Part shown: positions 12,201-26,700 of the stretch, in pieces
How positions within the stretch are numbered: the stretch's first letter is position 1
Layout: every line of letters starts with the position of its first letter
Assembly (NCBI GenBank): GCA_017311185.1
Contig: JAESUZ010002593.1
Location: forward strand, 310,001-374,000
Origin: Proteles cristata cristata
Lineage: Eukaryota > Chordata > Mammalia > Carnivora > Hyaenidae
Reading direction: 5' to 3'
DNA: 64,000 nt
Program-made: the position numbers and the translations under genes
The notes under the pieces: generated by a model
Seen by the model: only the letters and a program-made list of their open reading frames with translations
Told to the model about the DNA's origin: nothing
Database searches by the model: none

Positions 12201-15200
12201 ACATAAAGAGCCTTTGTGTAACAGAAGTGTGTAAATCAAAGCATTTTTAATAATTATTCTTGAATAACTAACACATGGCTTTGGGTACAAGAATAGAAAT
12301 TGATTTAACCCTTGAACTTATGTTTTATTAGCACATTTTTTCTATAGGAAGTTCCCAAGCTACACAAAATAAAAGCAATTATTTAATACTTAAAAAAATT
12401 GACCCAGAGGTTTCGCTTCACTAATTTATTCCCTCCTGCCTGTTTGCCTACATAGGGCCTTGGAGCTGCTCATATTAGGCAAGTGTTCTTGACTGGGAAA
12501 ATAGTTGGTGTTTTCCTCCCCATGATCTAGATTGCTACATGAAATACAGAGTATCTTCTATCAATTAACTACGCCTTATTACTCCCTGAATTTCCTTATT
12601 AAAAAATTTGCTGAGGAATACAGTAGTTTAAAATTTAAACTGAGAGACCAAAAAAATATGTAAGTCTTAATTTTTTATTTTGTAGTTGCCTGGTATGTTT
12701 GGTGTTATATTGACATGTAATCATAAAATGTAAACCTTCACAGACTTGATTCCCTTTCTAGATTTTTCATATTTTAAGGATTTCATTTGACCTGGACATA
12801 GTTATTTTGTGGTCCCTACATTTATCTTTGTGTAGTTATCAATTGTTTGAAAATAGTTAATTTTAACCCTTCGAACTCAGCTAAAGAATTGAGACGGTAT
12901 GGTAGTTAAAACGCATACCATGGTCAAGGATAGTAGACAGTAATAACCATGAGTAACTAAAACCTGTAATTATATAGTGTTGATCAGCGTTCAGAATACT
13001 TTTGTACAGTGATTTATGTTAAGGCTATTTATTCATGTAGACTTTTCATAACTGGGTTACCTCTTTTGAGTGAAAGAATCTGTAGGTATGAGTTTGTACG
13101 TAACTAGAATGGCCATTTTGTAGGTGTCAGAAAGTGCCATTGCCATATCTCTTCCAGGGATTTTGCTCTGTGTAGTTCCATCATTGTAATTGGATTGGAT
13201 TTGATAGGTGTTTATGGTAAGCACTGTGCCTCTTAATTGGTGATCACAGGGAAACTGGAGACGTGGCTCCTGCCCTTGGTTAACATGCCAGGAAGGCAGG
13301 GGTGGCATCGAAATACTGTGACTTTGAATCCAGGTCGATGTGGCAGGTGCTAGAGTAAAAGTACAGCATACTGTGGATGCACAGTTGGTAATGAGGAGAA
13401 TACCAGAGAACCTTCATACCAGGATCACTGAACCGGGCCTTGAAGAATAATTAGGATGGTGATGGTTCAGGATCCAGGAAAATGTTATTTCCAAAGAGGA
13501 AGTTGTGAGCAGAGCATGGGAAAGGATTATTACAGTGGAAGGTAGTAAAGAAAATTGACAGAAGCGGCCTGTGTTCCAGGTCGTGGAGGGAATGGCTGCA
13601 CGGTGGGAGGGCCTTGGCCAGCCTTGTGCTAGGTCGTGGGACACCTCCGAGGTTGGGAGGTAGCTCTCGCTAGCGCAGTTGTTTTATGTTCGATGCTCAC
13701 ATACTCTTGTGAAAACAGCAGGTGTGATCCCCCCCGGAAGGCACATGGTGTGGCGGGTGCGCCTCCCTCTTCCTCATGTATATGGGTGCAAGAGTCCACA
13801 GGTACTTCGTGTTTATACTGGGGCACCTTGCTGGCTGGAGCAGAGAGCTCTCCTCACATCTGCCCACTGAAGGTAGGGCCAGAGCAGGGGCGAAGTGCAG
13901 GGCACGCTGGTGGAGAGCGCTGTCCTTGGTCGTGATCGTGATCGTGAGAAAACCACCGGGAGGCTGGCTTCTGATGGAAACGGAAGTAACTCGGCAGCCT
14001 GTTGGTGGATTACAAGTTGTGCACCGTCTGCCTTCTGGTCTCTGTACTGAGCCCTGGACTTGAGGATTAAAGGCAGTGGTCTGGCCCGACTTTATTTAGG
14101 GGGAGAGATGGGGAGCATCTGTCTGAATTTCCTATGGGGATGGGGTGCTCTGGTGCGTGTGGGGTGTGACTGCTGTTCACTTAGTACTTGGGGCGCAACT
14201 ACTAGTTGCCATTAGCATTCTTCCTGTCGCTCTCTCAAGAGTAATCTTGACAATTTCTGACGCCCTGCTCACATTTCCAGGCACCCCCAGGGTTGTGCTG
14301 TTTTGTTCTGGTCAGTAGACCTTATTCAGAGAGAGTTCTAAATACAGAACTTTGTGGAGAAAATTCTTCCTGTTATAGAATGGGGTGTCACAGCATACTT
14401 ACTGGGACTTCACTAATTAAAGAAGAGAACCTCACTTAGAGCTAATACGTAAATGGTAATTTCTTCTCATTTTAGAGGTCTTTAATGAAGCAGAAATTTA
14501 AAAGCCTCCTTTGTTAATCAAATGTTTATTTAGCAGTCTTCAGGAAATTAACCTCCAAGTCCTAATGTTGAAATATAAACCCATCTCCACTCATTCTAAC
14601 CTCTGTGGCCTTGGAGGATGGTATCCTGTTGTGCGAGCGTTCCCTAAAATCTGTGGGGTTTTATTTAGTTGTCATTCAAAAAACTATCCCTTGCTTTCCT
14701 TGATAATACTAGTTAAGTCTGCATTTCTTTTTACTTCCGGGGCAATGTTCTTTCTAAAGCTTTGGACCGGGTGAAATGTAAGACTTGAACTGCGTTCACT
14801 GGTTTTGCAGGTCTGTTCAGTCTCTGTGATACCAGTAATAAATGTGCAAGTTTGTACTTTTTTTTTTCCCACTCTTCTCCAAGAAAACGTTACTTGTTCT
14901 TTGTTGGTTAGATTCTTTCTCTGCTCAAGATGTAGGTAGACCATTAGGAATGGTATGGATTGATTAGTTTGGACAGACACCAGTGTGTTTAAGGTAATTG
15001 TTAAGCCATTTGCCTCAAAAGGAGCATCTCACCTGAGAACTGTTGTCAATATTTAAGTTGTGTATTCTCATTTCGTCTCATGGTTGTCTGTTGTTGTCAT
15101 TTTAAAACTGAGGAAACCGAGGCTGAAGAGATTAAATAGCTTTCCTGAAGCCACTTGTGTGTGGAGAAATTGGAGTTTTACAGTTTTACCAGGTGTGTCT

Positions 15201-17711
15201 GACTTGCAGCTTTGTTCTTCATCTCATCTCCGTCTTAAACTTACGGCGGGGGGGTGTGTAAATAATAGTGTGCTCTGTGTACCTGTGGAGTGTTATTTGC
15301 AAAAGACGGTCATTTTATTTGGCTGCTTTTCTCCTTGGTAATTTGTAAGTTACCACCTACAGACTTTATAATCTTGTTTGAACTACAGTTTCCTGCTAAC
15401 CTTTCCCCAGGTAGGGATTTTGAAACCTTTTATAATTAAATACTTTGTGGCTTATTTTTGGTATTCATACTTCTATTTAACAAATAATTGTGGGGTGCTT
15501 ATACTCTCCAGGCCCTGAAGAGAGATTTGAAACGCTGGTGGTTGTGAGAGGAAGGACTGAATGGTGGGCACCGTCCTTTATCGTATTTGTCTTGCTGAGT
15601 CTCAGGTATACTAAGGTTCTCAGTGAGAGCCTGTGTGAAAACGTTTATCACATTATTAAAAAATATGTGAAAAACATTTCTACAGGAAGCTACAAAGACT
15701 TAGAAGATGAGGCCTCTTAAGATAGATCATCACGAGGGAGATAGTACATGTAACTGACTCCTTAAAATGCAGAACCCTCGGAACTTAATCAACTGATAAC
15801 GCTGGAGAGCCTGAAGACACCCAGAGTTCCAAACAGCATTATAGGTACATATAATCTGAGAATTCGTTTCTTTTGCATATCCTTCTGGTAGAAGTTAACT
15901 CCATTTTCAATGCCATTAAAGCTTTATTTTTCACGTAATGAAGAATGTGCTGATAGAAGCCACTTAATGAAATAATAAGTGATATATTTTTAATAAATAG
16001 TAAAAATCTTTTCTTGTTTCTGCACGAAATATATTGTGCACTCATTCATACTAGGAACTAGGCCCCAGACAAATTGGAAGGTTACCCTGTCCAAATTTCG
16101 ATTTCCTTTTCTGGCCACTTGGCAGACAAAATGTGCAAAGAAACCATTTATCATGTAAAACACTTAAATGCAGGATAAAATATAAACATGTATTTTAAAA
16201 AGCATGCCTGGACTTGACCATAATTAAGGAATATAATCAGAGGCTGGAAATGACGAGAGATGGTGATACCATAGGGATATGTGGAGCTGACATTTACCTT
16301 AAGGTTACTACCTGTTTCTAGTCACATAGAGTCTAGTCATTAACCTGTGGTGCATATTCTGAATAGGAGGCAAAATTGCAGGGTCTGAGTAAGTTGAGAA
16401 AATCAAATCAAAAACTCAAGAGTAACTTACTGATGTCACGTGTACTCAGGAGATGGAGATGGGATTGCTGCACTTGGTTCTCTGCATATAGTGGAGGGCT
16501 TATTCCCAAGAGAATTCTTTTTTTTTTTTAAATTTATTTCTAGGAGAGAGAGAGACAGCGTGAGCAGGGGAGGGTCAGAGAGAGAGGGAGTCACAGACTG
16601 AAACAGGCTCCAGGCTCTGAGCTGGCAGTCAGCACAGAGCCCGACGCGGGGCTCGAACCCACGAACCGCGAGATCATGACCCAAGCGAAAGTCGGACGCT
16701 TAACCGACTAAGCCACCCAGGCGCCCCATCCCAAGAGAATTCTTAACAAAAAGTCTTCATCGTGCACATTAAAGGCTGGAATTCGTTATTTGTATGACAC
16801 AAGCCAAAAATGTATTTACAAGTGTCCCAGGTAAATAGTATTTTCGTGTATATAGTGGGAGTGATTCTTGTGTACAGGAATGCATTTTAAACAGAAGCCT
16901 CAATTTTTGCAGGAAAAGGTTCAGTTTTCATTGATTAACAATCATAAATCACTAAGCATATTAGGAAACATCTTAAATTTCAGAATTAGACTCTTAAGAC
17001 TAGTGTTTTGAATTGTCATCTCAGCATAAAATAAATTTAATGTGTTTTAAAGAATAAAGAGTGGTCTCAGATCAGATTTCAAATGCAAATTAAATCTCTG
17101 AAAGTGAAAAACATTAAAGATTTAACACTCAACAACTGAGTTACTTACAAAGGAAGTGGGTATAGATAAAGTAAGAATAGGTGACCTACAATATCTGAGG
17201 AAAATAGGAAAGGGATAAGGGATATAGTGGATAATTTATTTTTACTGATGAGTTTTCTGTGTATTTGAGCTCTAAGCCCTTCCTCAGGCATGTGGGCTAG
17301 AGTTACTTTCTCCCACTCGGTAGCTTGTGTTTTTGGCCTCTTGCGAGGACTTGGGCAGAGTGAAGTTTTTAATTTTGATGAAGTTCATTTGATCAGTCTT
17401 TCCTTCTGTGAATTGTGCTTTTGATGTCAAATCCAAGAGTTCTTTCCCTAGATCCTGAGAATTTTACCTTCCTCTTTTTTCTGGAAAGGTTTATTTTGAG
17501 TTGATTTCTTTAAAAGGTGAGAGACAGGTTTTGGTTTATTCTCTGCCTCCAGATGCCCACTTGCTCCACAGTTCATTTGTTGTAAAAGGTCTTTCCTCCC
17601 TTGAATTGCTTTTGCACCTTGCCCAGTATTGGTTGGAGATATTTGTGTGTCAGTCTGTCTCTGGATTCTCTGTTCCTTTTTTTTTTTTTTTTAATGTTTT
17701 TTTCCCTATGG

Positions 17712-17748
<37 letters not shown>

Positions 17749-20700
17749 CATGAGCAGGGGAGGGTCAGAGAGAGAGGGAGTCACAGACTCTGAAACAGGC
17801 TCCAGGCTCCGAGCTGGCAGTCAGCACAGAGCCCGACGCGGGGATCGAACCCACGAACCGTGAGATCGTGACCTGAGCAAAAGTCGGACACTTAACCGAC
17901 TGAGCCACCCAGGCGCCCCTGGGTTCTCTGTTCTGTCGGTCTGTGTCTTAAATCTCTGCCAGTCCCACACAGTGCTGCTGTATACAGAGTCTTTTAATTC
18001 ACAGAGACTGATTGATCTCCTTTCAAAATTGTTTTCGCTCTTCCAAAAATTTTAGGATGATCTTCTTTTTACCTACAAAAGATCTTACTGAGATTTTGGT
18101 TAAACTGCATAATGAAATTGGTGAGAAATGAGTACTGTTTTGAGTCTTTGAATACATGCAAGATAGATATGTTTCTGTTTTTGGTGTTTGATTTTTTTCA
18201 TTGTGTGTAGTTTTCAGCACACAGATTCTGTACATGTTGTGTTAGAACTGTATGTAAATATTTTGTTTTTATCTTGAGCCATTGTAAGTAGAATTGTATT
18301 TTTAATTCCAGTATCCATATATTCATTACTAGTCTGTAGAAATACAATTGATTTTTGTACGGTTGTCTTGTATCCTGTGATGTTGCTGAACTCACTTATT
18401 CTGAGTTTATGTGTATATGTGTCTTCCTTGGATTGTCTACATAGACAGTCATGTCAAATGATTATAACTCAAAATAAGGAAATAGGGGCAGTTTCATTTC
18501 TTTTCTGGTCTTGTATGTCTTTTATTTCCTTTCCTTAACATATTGCATTGGCTTGAACTTGTACCATTGTGTTGAGTAATCCTGGTGAGAGTGGACATCC
18601 TTTCCTTTGCTCCCCAGCTTAGAGGTAATTCATTCTCTTACTACAAAGTGTGTTAGCTGTAGGTTGTTTGTCTGTAGGTGCTCTTTATCAAGTTGAGGGA
18701 GTTGCTTTCTGTTCGTGTTTTTCTGTGAGTTTATACATGAGTGGATGTTAAACATTTTAAGTGCTTTTTCTGTATCAAATCATCTAATCATGTAGTTTTT
18801 CTTCTTTTAGAGTGTTAATATTGCAGGACATTGATTGGTTTTTTAATACTGAACCAGTTTGCATACCTGGAATAAATCCCACTTGGTTATAGTCTATAAT
18901 TATTTTTATATACTGCTGAATTCTTTTAGTTAATATTTTGTTAAGGATTCATGAGGGATATTGGTTTGTTGTTGGTTTTTTTTTTTCTTATTTATTTCTT
19001 GGGATATAATAGACAAAACATTGTTCATTTTGGATGTACAACATAATGATTCGATATTTGTGTATTTTAGGAAATGATTACCATGGTTAAGTCTAGTTAA
19101 CATCTATCATCGTATATAGTTACAATTTTTTTGTGTGCAAATTTTTTTTTTGATACTGCCTTTACTTGGTTTTGGTGTCTGGTAAGGTAAATCTGGCTTT
19201 GTAAAAGGAATTGGGAAATTTTTCCTTATAATTTATTTTTTGCAAGGTAGAGCATAGAATTGTTCTTCACAGATGGGTAGAATTCTCCAGTGAAACCATC
19301 TGAACCTACAGGTTTCTTTTTCAGAATTTTTGAAATTTTTAATTAGATTTTTTAATAGTTACAGGGCTACTCAAATTACTGTTTATTTCAGATCATTTTA
19401 TCAAATTACTTGTTTTATATTGTGTGTGATAGTAGTTTTTGTTTTTCAAAGAACTGGTCTATTTTTTATATAAATAAGTGGCCACATTTATATCCTTTTG
19501 ATGTCTACAGGTCTGTAATCGTATCTTTTGTTTCATTTCTGATATTGACAATTTTTGTCTTTTTTCCTTTGTTATTCTTGCTAGGGACTTGTCGGTTTTA
19601 CTGACTTTTTCCAAAAAATCAGCTCTTTGTTTTGTTGATTTTTCTTTCTTTTTTCTGTTTTCAGTTTTACTTATTTCTGCTCTTAATTTACGTTTTCCTC
19701 ATTTTATATATGCTCTTCTTTTTCTAGATTCTGAAGATAGCTTAGATTTTTTTTCTGTGTTATAATATTTGCATTTAGTTGTGTGAATTTCCCCCTCAGC
19801 ACTGCTTTGGGTCTCAACAAAATTTGAGTTGCCTTTTTATTTTCTTTGAGTTTGCTATCTTTTTTTGGTTTCCATTGAGACTTGTTCTCACCTGTGGATT
19901 ATTTAGGAGTTTGTTGTTTAATTTCTAAGTGTTTGGAGATTTTGCAATTGTCTTCCTGTTACTTCTAGTTTGGTTTCATTGTCGTCATAGAACATTACCC
20001 TGTGTGATTTAAGCTCTTTTATATTTGTCAGCGTTTTCTTAATGGCTCAGGCTGTAGTCTTTCCTGGTTTCTGTTGTACAGATGCTCGAAAAGAATACGT
20101 GTCTTGTCGCTGAGTGGCATGTTCTGTTATCACCAGGTAGATCTTGTTGTTTGATGGTCTTGAATTCTTTTGTTTGCTGATGGGGTGTCTAGTTCTATCT
20201 GTTGCTGACAGAGGAGTGTTGAAATCTCTAACAGTAATCGGATGTTTGTTTATTTCTCCTCTTCAAGTTGTTGCTTCACTTTGCAGTTCTGTTGTTTGAT
20301 GCATATACTTTTAGAATTGTTACATCTTCTCGGGTGCCTCGGTGGCTCAGTTGGCTTGGAGTCTGAGTCTTGATTTCAGCTCCAGTCAAGATCTCATGGT
20401 TGTGGGATGGAGCCCCGCGTCAGGCTCTACTTTGTCAGCTTAGAGTCTCTCTGTCTCTCTCTTCGCCCCCACTCCCTGGTCGCACGCGCTTGCTCTCTCT
20501 CTCTAAAACAAACAAAACAAATTGTTACATATTTTTGGTGGATTGGCCTTTTATCATGACATAACATTCTTCTATGTTCTGATCATTTTCTTGGCTCAGA
20601 CGTCTATATTAGCCAATATCGATAAAGCTGCTCCTCATTTCTTTGGGTTACTATTTCCAGAATATGTCCATTTTCGCCTTTTATTTTCAGTCTGCCTATG

Positions 20701-23700
20701 TTGTGTTTGCAGTCCCTTCATTTCTTCTAGATAGCATATAGTTGGGTCATTTTGGTTTCATGGGTTGTTTTGATGTGCTCTGTTAATCTTTGTGTCTAAT
20801 TGGTACAGACTACTTACATTTAATATAATTATTGATACATTAAGATTTAAGTCTGCCCTGTATTTTACAATTCAAATGTTTCCATTTGTTGCTTTTTTTT
20901 GTTATTGTTGTATTTTTTTTCCTAGACTCACTATTTGCTGAGACTTTCTACATTTTCACTTGTTTTATTACGTCCATAATTGCTCATTAAGGCATTTTCT
21001 TCAGAACTGTTTTAAAATCTGTATCAGATCATTTTTTTCAATGTTTTACTTATTTCTGAGAGAGAGACAGTGTGAGCAGGGGAGGGTCGGAGAGAGAGGG
21101 AAACAGAATCCGAAGCAGGCCCAGGCTCTGAACTGTCAGCACAGAGCCCAACACGGGGCTCGAACCCACGAACCGTGAGATCATGATCTGAGCAAAGTCG
21201 GATGCTTAACCAACTGAGCCATTCAGGCTCCCCTGCATCAGATAATTTTAAGCACATCTTGTCATTTCAGTATTTGCACATATTTGCCCTCTTTTTACAT
21301 CTTTTTGCCATCTTGGTTGTTGGTATGATAAGTGCTTTCTTATTGGAACCTGGAAATTCTGAGTATTATATTATGAAACTCTGAACCTTAGGTATACCTT
21401 CCTTTTATCTAGCTTTCTCTACCACCACCTTCTCAGGAGGAGGGAATTCCTCATCATTGTTAGCAGGCAGGAGAGTTCATGCCCCCAGTAGGCCTCTGCG
21501 GAGAACTTCTGGGTGACATCGTGGGTGGCGTGTAGCCTGCCTCTTCACAGGCCTCCTCTGACACTGGCCTTAGGGCACTGCTCCTACCAGCTGCCAGGAG
21601 CGGGAGTTCACATTTTTATGTGGTTCTCACTACCAGTGCTGGAGGTGGAAATTGAGTGGAAGGGGAGGGGTCTCCTTACATCCTGGTGACTGACGGTGGA
21701 CCATTCCGGTCCTCAGTCAGTCTTTGCTGGCATCAGTGGCCGTTGAGCTGGCTTTTTCTGGGCTGTTTGAATGGAGAAGAGTGTTCAAAGCTGCTTTCTT
21801 GCTAGGCTGCTCAGTTTCTGCTAGAGGGAGAGGAAGCTTCTGTTGGGAGTTTTCTGTTTCCGTCTACCCCATTGGCTTTTCTGGTTTGCTGACTCCTTCA
21901 TCTCCAGGTCTGGGGGAGAAAAAGCAAAAGAAAACCGCACTGTATTGTTCCTGAGAATCTTTCAGAGTTTTTTCAACCTTGTGTTTGTTTTATATATGAT
22001 GTCTCTGGCTTTTAGTGGAATGAGCACGGGATGTGGGGGGAAAGTACATTTACTTCATCTTCCTGGAAGCAGAAGGTATTTGTTGACTAAAAAAAAAAAA
22101 AAACCAAACCTTCTGTCCCCATCCCACACTATTTAGTGTCACTTTCCTCTGCTCTCTATCAGAACCAGATTCTTAGAAGGCATTTGTCTATACATTTGAC
22201 CCTTGAAAAATGCAGGAATTTTTATTGAAGCCTGGAAATTTTGAGTATTGTGTTATAAAACTCTAGATCTTATTTGTTTTGTATTTATTTTCAGAGGAGG
22301 GAGAGTGTCAGAGAGAGAGGGAGAGAGAGAATCCCAAGCAGGCTCTGTTGTGTCAGTGTGGAGCCTGATGTGGGGCCTGATCCCATGAACTTGAGATCAT
22401 GTTCTGCGCTAAAACCAAGACTTGGACACCCAACTGACAGCCACCCAGGTGCCCCAACTCTGGACCTTACTTAAACATTCTGTTTTAGCTGGCTGCTCCC
22501 AGCACCGCGTAGGCAGGAGAGGGCGGGAAGCATGGGAGTTCCTGCCCACCTACATATCCACATGTGACTGTTGGCTTCCCCAAAACCTACTAGCCTGCTG
22601 TTGCTCGGAAGCCTTACCCATAACAGAAACAGTCAAGTTACATGTTTTGTATGTTAAATGTATTATATACTACATTCTTATAATACAATAAGTTAGAGAA
22701 AAGAAACATTCTTAAGAAGACTATCAAGAAAATATATTTACAGCACTATATTGTATTTATTGAAAAAAATATCCAGGGGTGCCTGTGTGGTGCCCTCATT
22801 TGGTTAAGCATCCGACTTCAGCTCAGGTCATGATCTCAGGTTCATAAGTTTGAGCCCCACGTCGGGCTCTGTGCTGAAAGCTAGCTCAGAGCCTGGAGCC
22901 CGTTTCAGATTCTGTGTCTCTCCCCCTCTCTGACCCTCCCCTGCTCACACTGTCTCTCTCTCAGAAATAAATAAAACATTAAAAAATAAAGTTAAAAAAA
23001 ATCCACATAAAAGTGGACCCACACAGTTTAAACCTGTGTTGTTCAAGGGTCACCTTTATCTCTAAGGTGACTTTATCTCTACCACTCCTGAAACCATCTT
23101 GTCAAGGAATAATTTACAAGTGAATAATCAAAGCAATACTATTTATCAAAACTGGGCTGAAGCTTTAATTGTACTTAGAGTAAAATCTGTAGCCTTAAAT
23201 GTTACATTAAAAGAGAAATTGGGCTGCCTGGGTGACTCAGTCGGTTGAGTGTCCAACTTAGCTCAGGTCATGATCTCACGGCTTATGGGTTTGAGCCCCA
23301 CTTCGGGGTCTGTGCTGACAGTGAAGAGCCAGCTTTGGGTTCTGTCTCCATTTCTTTGTGCCCCTCCCCATCTCGTTCGCTCTCTCTCTCAAAAAGCAAA
23401 TATTAAAAAATAACTAAAAACAAGAGAAAGAAAACCTCAAATCAAATGAACTAGTATCAAACTTAATAAGTTAGAGAAAGGATCAACCTGAAGAAAAAGT
23501 GGTAAAAAGATGTTTAGTTAGACATTAGTAAAAGAGAAAGGAAACCTGCAGTTGAAATAATCAAGAAATTCTGGGAAGATGATGAAGAAAAATAGAAAGC
23601 AAAAATAAATAATAATACAGACCCAGGTGGCTTTTTTCAGCTGATTTCGGCCAAATGCTAATTCCAGTGTTAGTAAGCTTTTTCGGAAAATAGAAAAAAG

Positions 23701-26700
23701 GGGGTAATAATTAACATTTCGTTTTCTGAGGCTTGTGCTATGAGCTTGTTATCAAAACTAGTAAAGAGAGGGGCGCCTGCATGGCTCAGTCAGTTAAGCA
23801 TCTGACTTTGGCTCAGGTCATGATCTTGCTATTCGTGAGTTCGAGCCCTGCATCGGGCTCTGTGCTGACAGCTCAGAGCCTAGAGCCTGATTCTAATTCT
23901 GTGTCTCTCTTTCTCTCTGCCCCTCCCATGCTCATGCTCTGTCTCTGTCTGTCTGTCAATAATAAATAAACGTTTAAAAAAAAAAAAAAACTAAAGAGAG
24001 TGTGAAGGAATAAAATTTACAAGCAAGTGTCATTTATGAACACAGCAGAAAATCTAGCAATGTATGAAACAGGTAACAAACATTATCCAGTTTGGCTTAT
24101 TCTAGGAAGGCAAGGTTTAATCAGCATGAGAAATGTATCCAAAATACTTACATCTTAATAAAGTTAGAAGTCACATTGCTGGTTTAGAATAGTGAAGGTC
24201 TCAGTTAAATGCAGGAGTGCTGGATGTCTGTGGTCCATGATGAGAACCAAGTCCATTCTGGGACGAGTATGGCAGCTCACAGTAGGTGGAGTGACCCATG
24301 TAATGAAAGGGAGTCAGGTGACCGCTCAGTGATGGCGACATGTGAGGTAGGTTTTGGCAAGTGGTGTTTTGTCAGAATGTTCGAGGGAGCACTGTTTCAG
24401 GTATAGGCAGTGCTCTGTACTGACGCATAGCTGTGGCCTTGGTGAATGGTGAGTGTCGTGTGACCAGGGCACGGGTGTGGCGACCTGGTTCTTGCCGACC
24501 AGTGGAGTTCATGTCAGCCCCTGAGAGTCAGAGCTTCTGTGAGCGTCCGTGAGCACTCTGTATACTTTATGTTTAGTGCCTCCTCTTTGGAAATAACACA
24601 GGTAACTTGTTTGCGTCCTTTGATGTCTGTACCTTACTTAAGTCAGGTACTGCCACTCATTTACCTTGGTATTCAGTCACTAAAAATGCAGGAATCTGAA
24701 TCTATGACTGAAGCACTAATATAGTGTGTTAATTTCTCTGTGTTATATCCTGAACTTTTAAAACCACTCATGGCTAATCTCTTTTCACCAAGCTGTGCCT
24801 GAGAATTTTCCAGTGAAATCTGTGACAGAGGCCTGGTTAATTTCCTTTGTTGTGCCGTCTTTTTAAAAACTTTACATGCACTAAAAGCACAGCTTCATAC
24901 ATCTCTTCTTAAGACATATTTGTGATTTTACTGGAGTTTTTTATTGAGTTGTATTTTTTTAAAGGAAGGTCATTGGACTGAACTTTCATTCATGGCCAGG
25001 TTTTCTCTTTTTTTCCATTTTCCCCTTTTATTCCGTTGATAGGTACAAGACAGTAAGTTTGTTAGTAACTATAAATTTGTGAATCAGAATTTTAAACCTA
25101 GATTAATTCATAGATGCACTCACTTTCTTCTTAATACATTTCTTCTGACCCCGCCTAATGATGATTTTATTGAATTTTATTGATTATATAATGTATTTGG
25201 CTTTTTTAATTTAAGGTGTGACTGCACAGAAAAGTTACAGAACAAATTTGACTTTTTGCGCTCACAGTTGAATGATATTTCTTCGTTTAAGAATATCTAC
25301 AGATATGCCTTTGATTTTGCAAGGGTAGGTGGAATTTCCATGTTTTGTAATTTTAACATTTTTTAAATCTCGAAACCACACTTAGGAAAATTTTTTACTT
25401 CTGTTCTAGGATAAAGATCAGAGAAGCCTTGATATCGATACCGCTAAGTCTATGCTTGCCCTGCTGCTTGGAAGGACATGGCCGCTGTTTTCAGTGTTTT
25501 ACCAGTACCTGGAGGTATGTGCACTGTTCTCCATAAGTATTAAATGTTAGTTCTAAAACGTACTATGAAATTACACCTTTAAATGAGGAAAAAGAAATGG
25601 ACTTTTAAATACTTGGCTTTAAGAAAAATCTTAAGCAAAAAGTTTCTGATAAAATGTGTACATATATGTCATCATTTTTAGACACAAGCTCATGTTCATT
25701 AATATATTCTGTACATGAGATACTCTGATTCCAGCCTTGCCTCCCCACCCCCAATTAAAAAAAAAAAATGAACCGTCTAGAAATACATTTTATTTTAGCA
25801 AAGACGTTTTTCATGCAGAAGAGAAGTTTACCATAGCACCTACCACCAGCAGTGATTTTATTTTTTTTTTTTTTTTTGTTGTTGTTGTTGTTGTTTTTTG
25901 TTTTTATTTATTTCTAGGAGAGAGAGAGAGAGACAGTGTGAGCAGGGGAGGGTCAGAGAGAGAGGGAGTCACAGACTGAAACAGGCTCCAGGCTCTGAGC
26001 TGTCAGTCAGCACACAGCCCGATGCGGGGCTCAAACCCACGAACCGCGAGATCATGACCCAAGCGAAAGTCGGACGCTTAACCTACTAAGCCACCCAGGC
26101 GCCCCCACCAGCAGTGATTTTAAGATACAGTTCTTTTTTTCCACTGCTTTCTTTGGTTTTATGTTTTTCTGCCTTTTCAATTTCAGGTTTTTTGGTATAG
26201 ATCTCACTGTTTCTAGAAGACAGATGCTTTTGGTTTTGCTTTGAAAATGATTTCTCACAAAGCTGATTATCATAGCGAATTCCTCGAGTAATTCTGTTGA
26301 AAGCTTCTGCTGAGAGGCCGTATGACAGGGACTGAGTGAGTGGGTTTCAAGGACACTTAGATCTTTAAGCCTAGTAGTGTAGGCTTAGGAAAGGCTAATA
26401 AAGTAGATGTTTGTGATGGATGGTACCAGTGTTCCTCCTATCAGTAGTTTGGGGCAAAAATAAATAGGACCAAATCTAAAAATATTCGCCTCTAAAGGGA
26501 GCTGAGAGAACTAAGTATTTTCATCACTTATTATGGGGAGGGTGTTTGACACAGTTTTGAATTAGGTTTTATCCCTGTTTAGCAGATGAAAAAGTGGCCT
26601 CTGCTGTTAACTGATGTTACCAAGGTCACTCACCTAAGTGACAGAAGTGGGATTTGAACCCAAATCAGTACTCTTTCTACTCCCTGCAAAAATGGCAACT

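Larger units (their letters stand above)
17245..22100 (-). mobile_element. Old L1 (L1M-type) spanning ORF2 to 5' region, antisense
   Basis: Read on the minus strand this follows L1 ORF2. The + strand shows 'tttctcccactcggtagctt' near 17,310 and 'aattttgatgaagttcat' near 17,375. RT-region words include 'gtatcctgtgatgttgctga' near 18,370 and 'ggaataaatcccacttggtt' near 18,870. 5' L1 sequence runs to about 22.1 kb. No intact frame survives. Three SINEs (17,676; 20,326; 21,036) interrupt it, and a short L1 3'-UTR-like piece lies at about 18,985-19,145. It forms the bulk of intron 4. Confidence 0.75.
22196..23052. mobile_element. Tigger-like DNA transposon copy 2, interrupted
   Basis: Terminal inverted repeats: 'ttgacccttgaaaaatgcag' starts at 22196, and 'cctgtgttgttcaagggtca' occupies 23033-23052. 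Internal sequence (about 22,560-22,770: 'tgttgctcggaagccttacc', 'ttgtatgttaaatgtattat') matches the other copies. It is broken by an L1-like piece (about 22,220-22,520) that resembles the sequence at 21,345-21,400, by SINE 22,273-22,455 and by SINE 22,776-22,993. Confidence 0.6.
23060..24185 (+). mobile_element. Decayed L1 ORF2 segment, sense orientation
   Basis: Motif order matches the L1 ORF2 pre-RT/RT region. It includes 'cagacccaggtggctttttt' and 'ttccagtgttagtaagcttt' near 23,620-23,680, then 'ttctaggaaggcaaggttta' near 24,100 (the 'PGMQG-W/F' segment). It carries many indels and is interrupted by SINEs at 23,221 and 23,771. Confidence 0.65.

Noticed and set aside
13629..14063. Cluster of overlapping open frames in intron 4
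   Set aside because: Several frames overlap on both strands with no motif, splice context or repeats of codon-like texture. Likely GC-driven chance.
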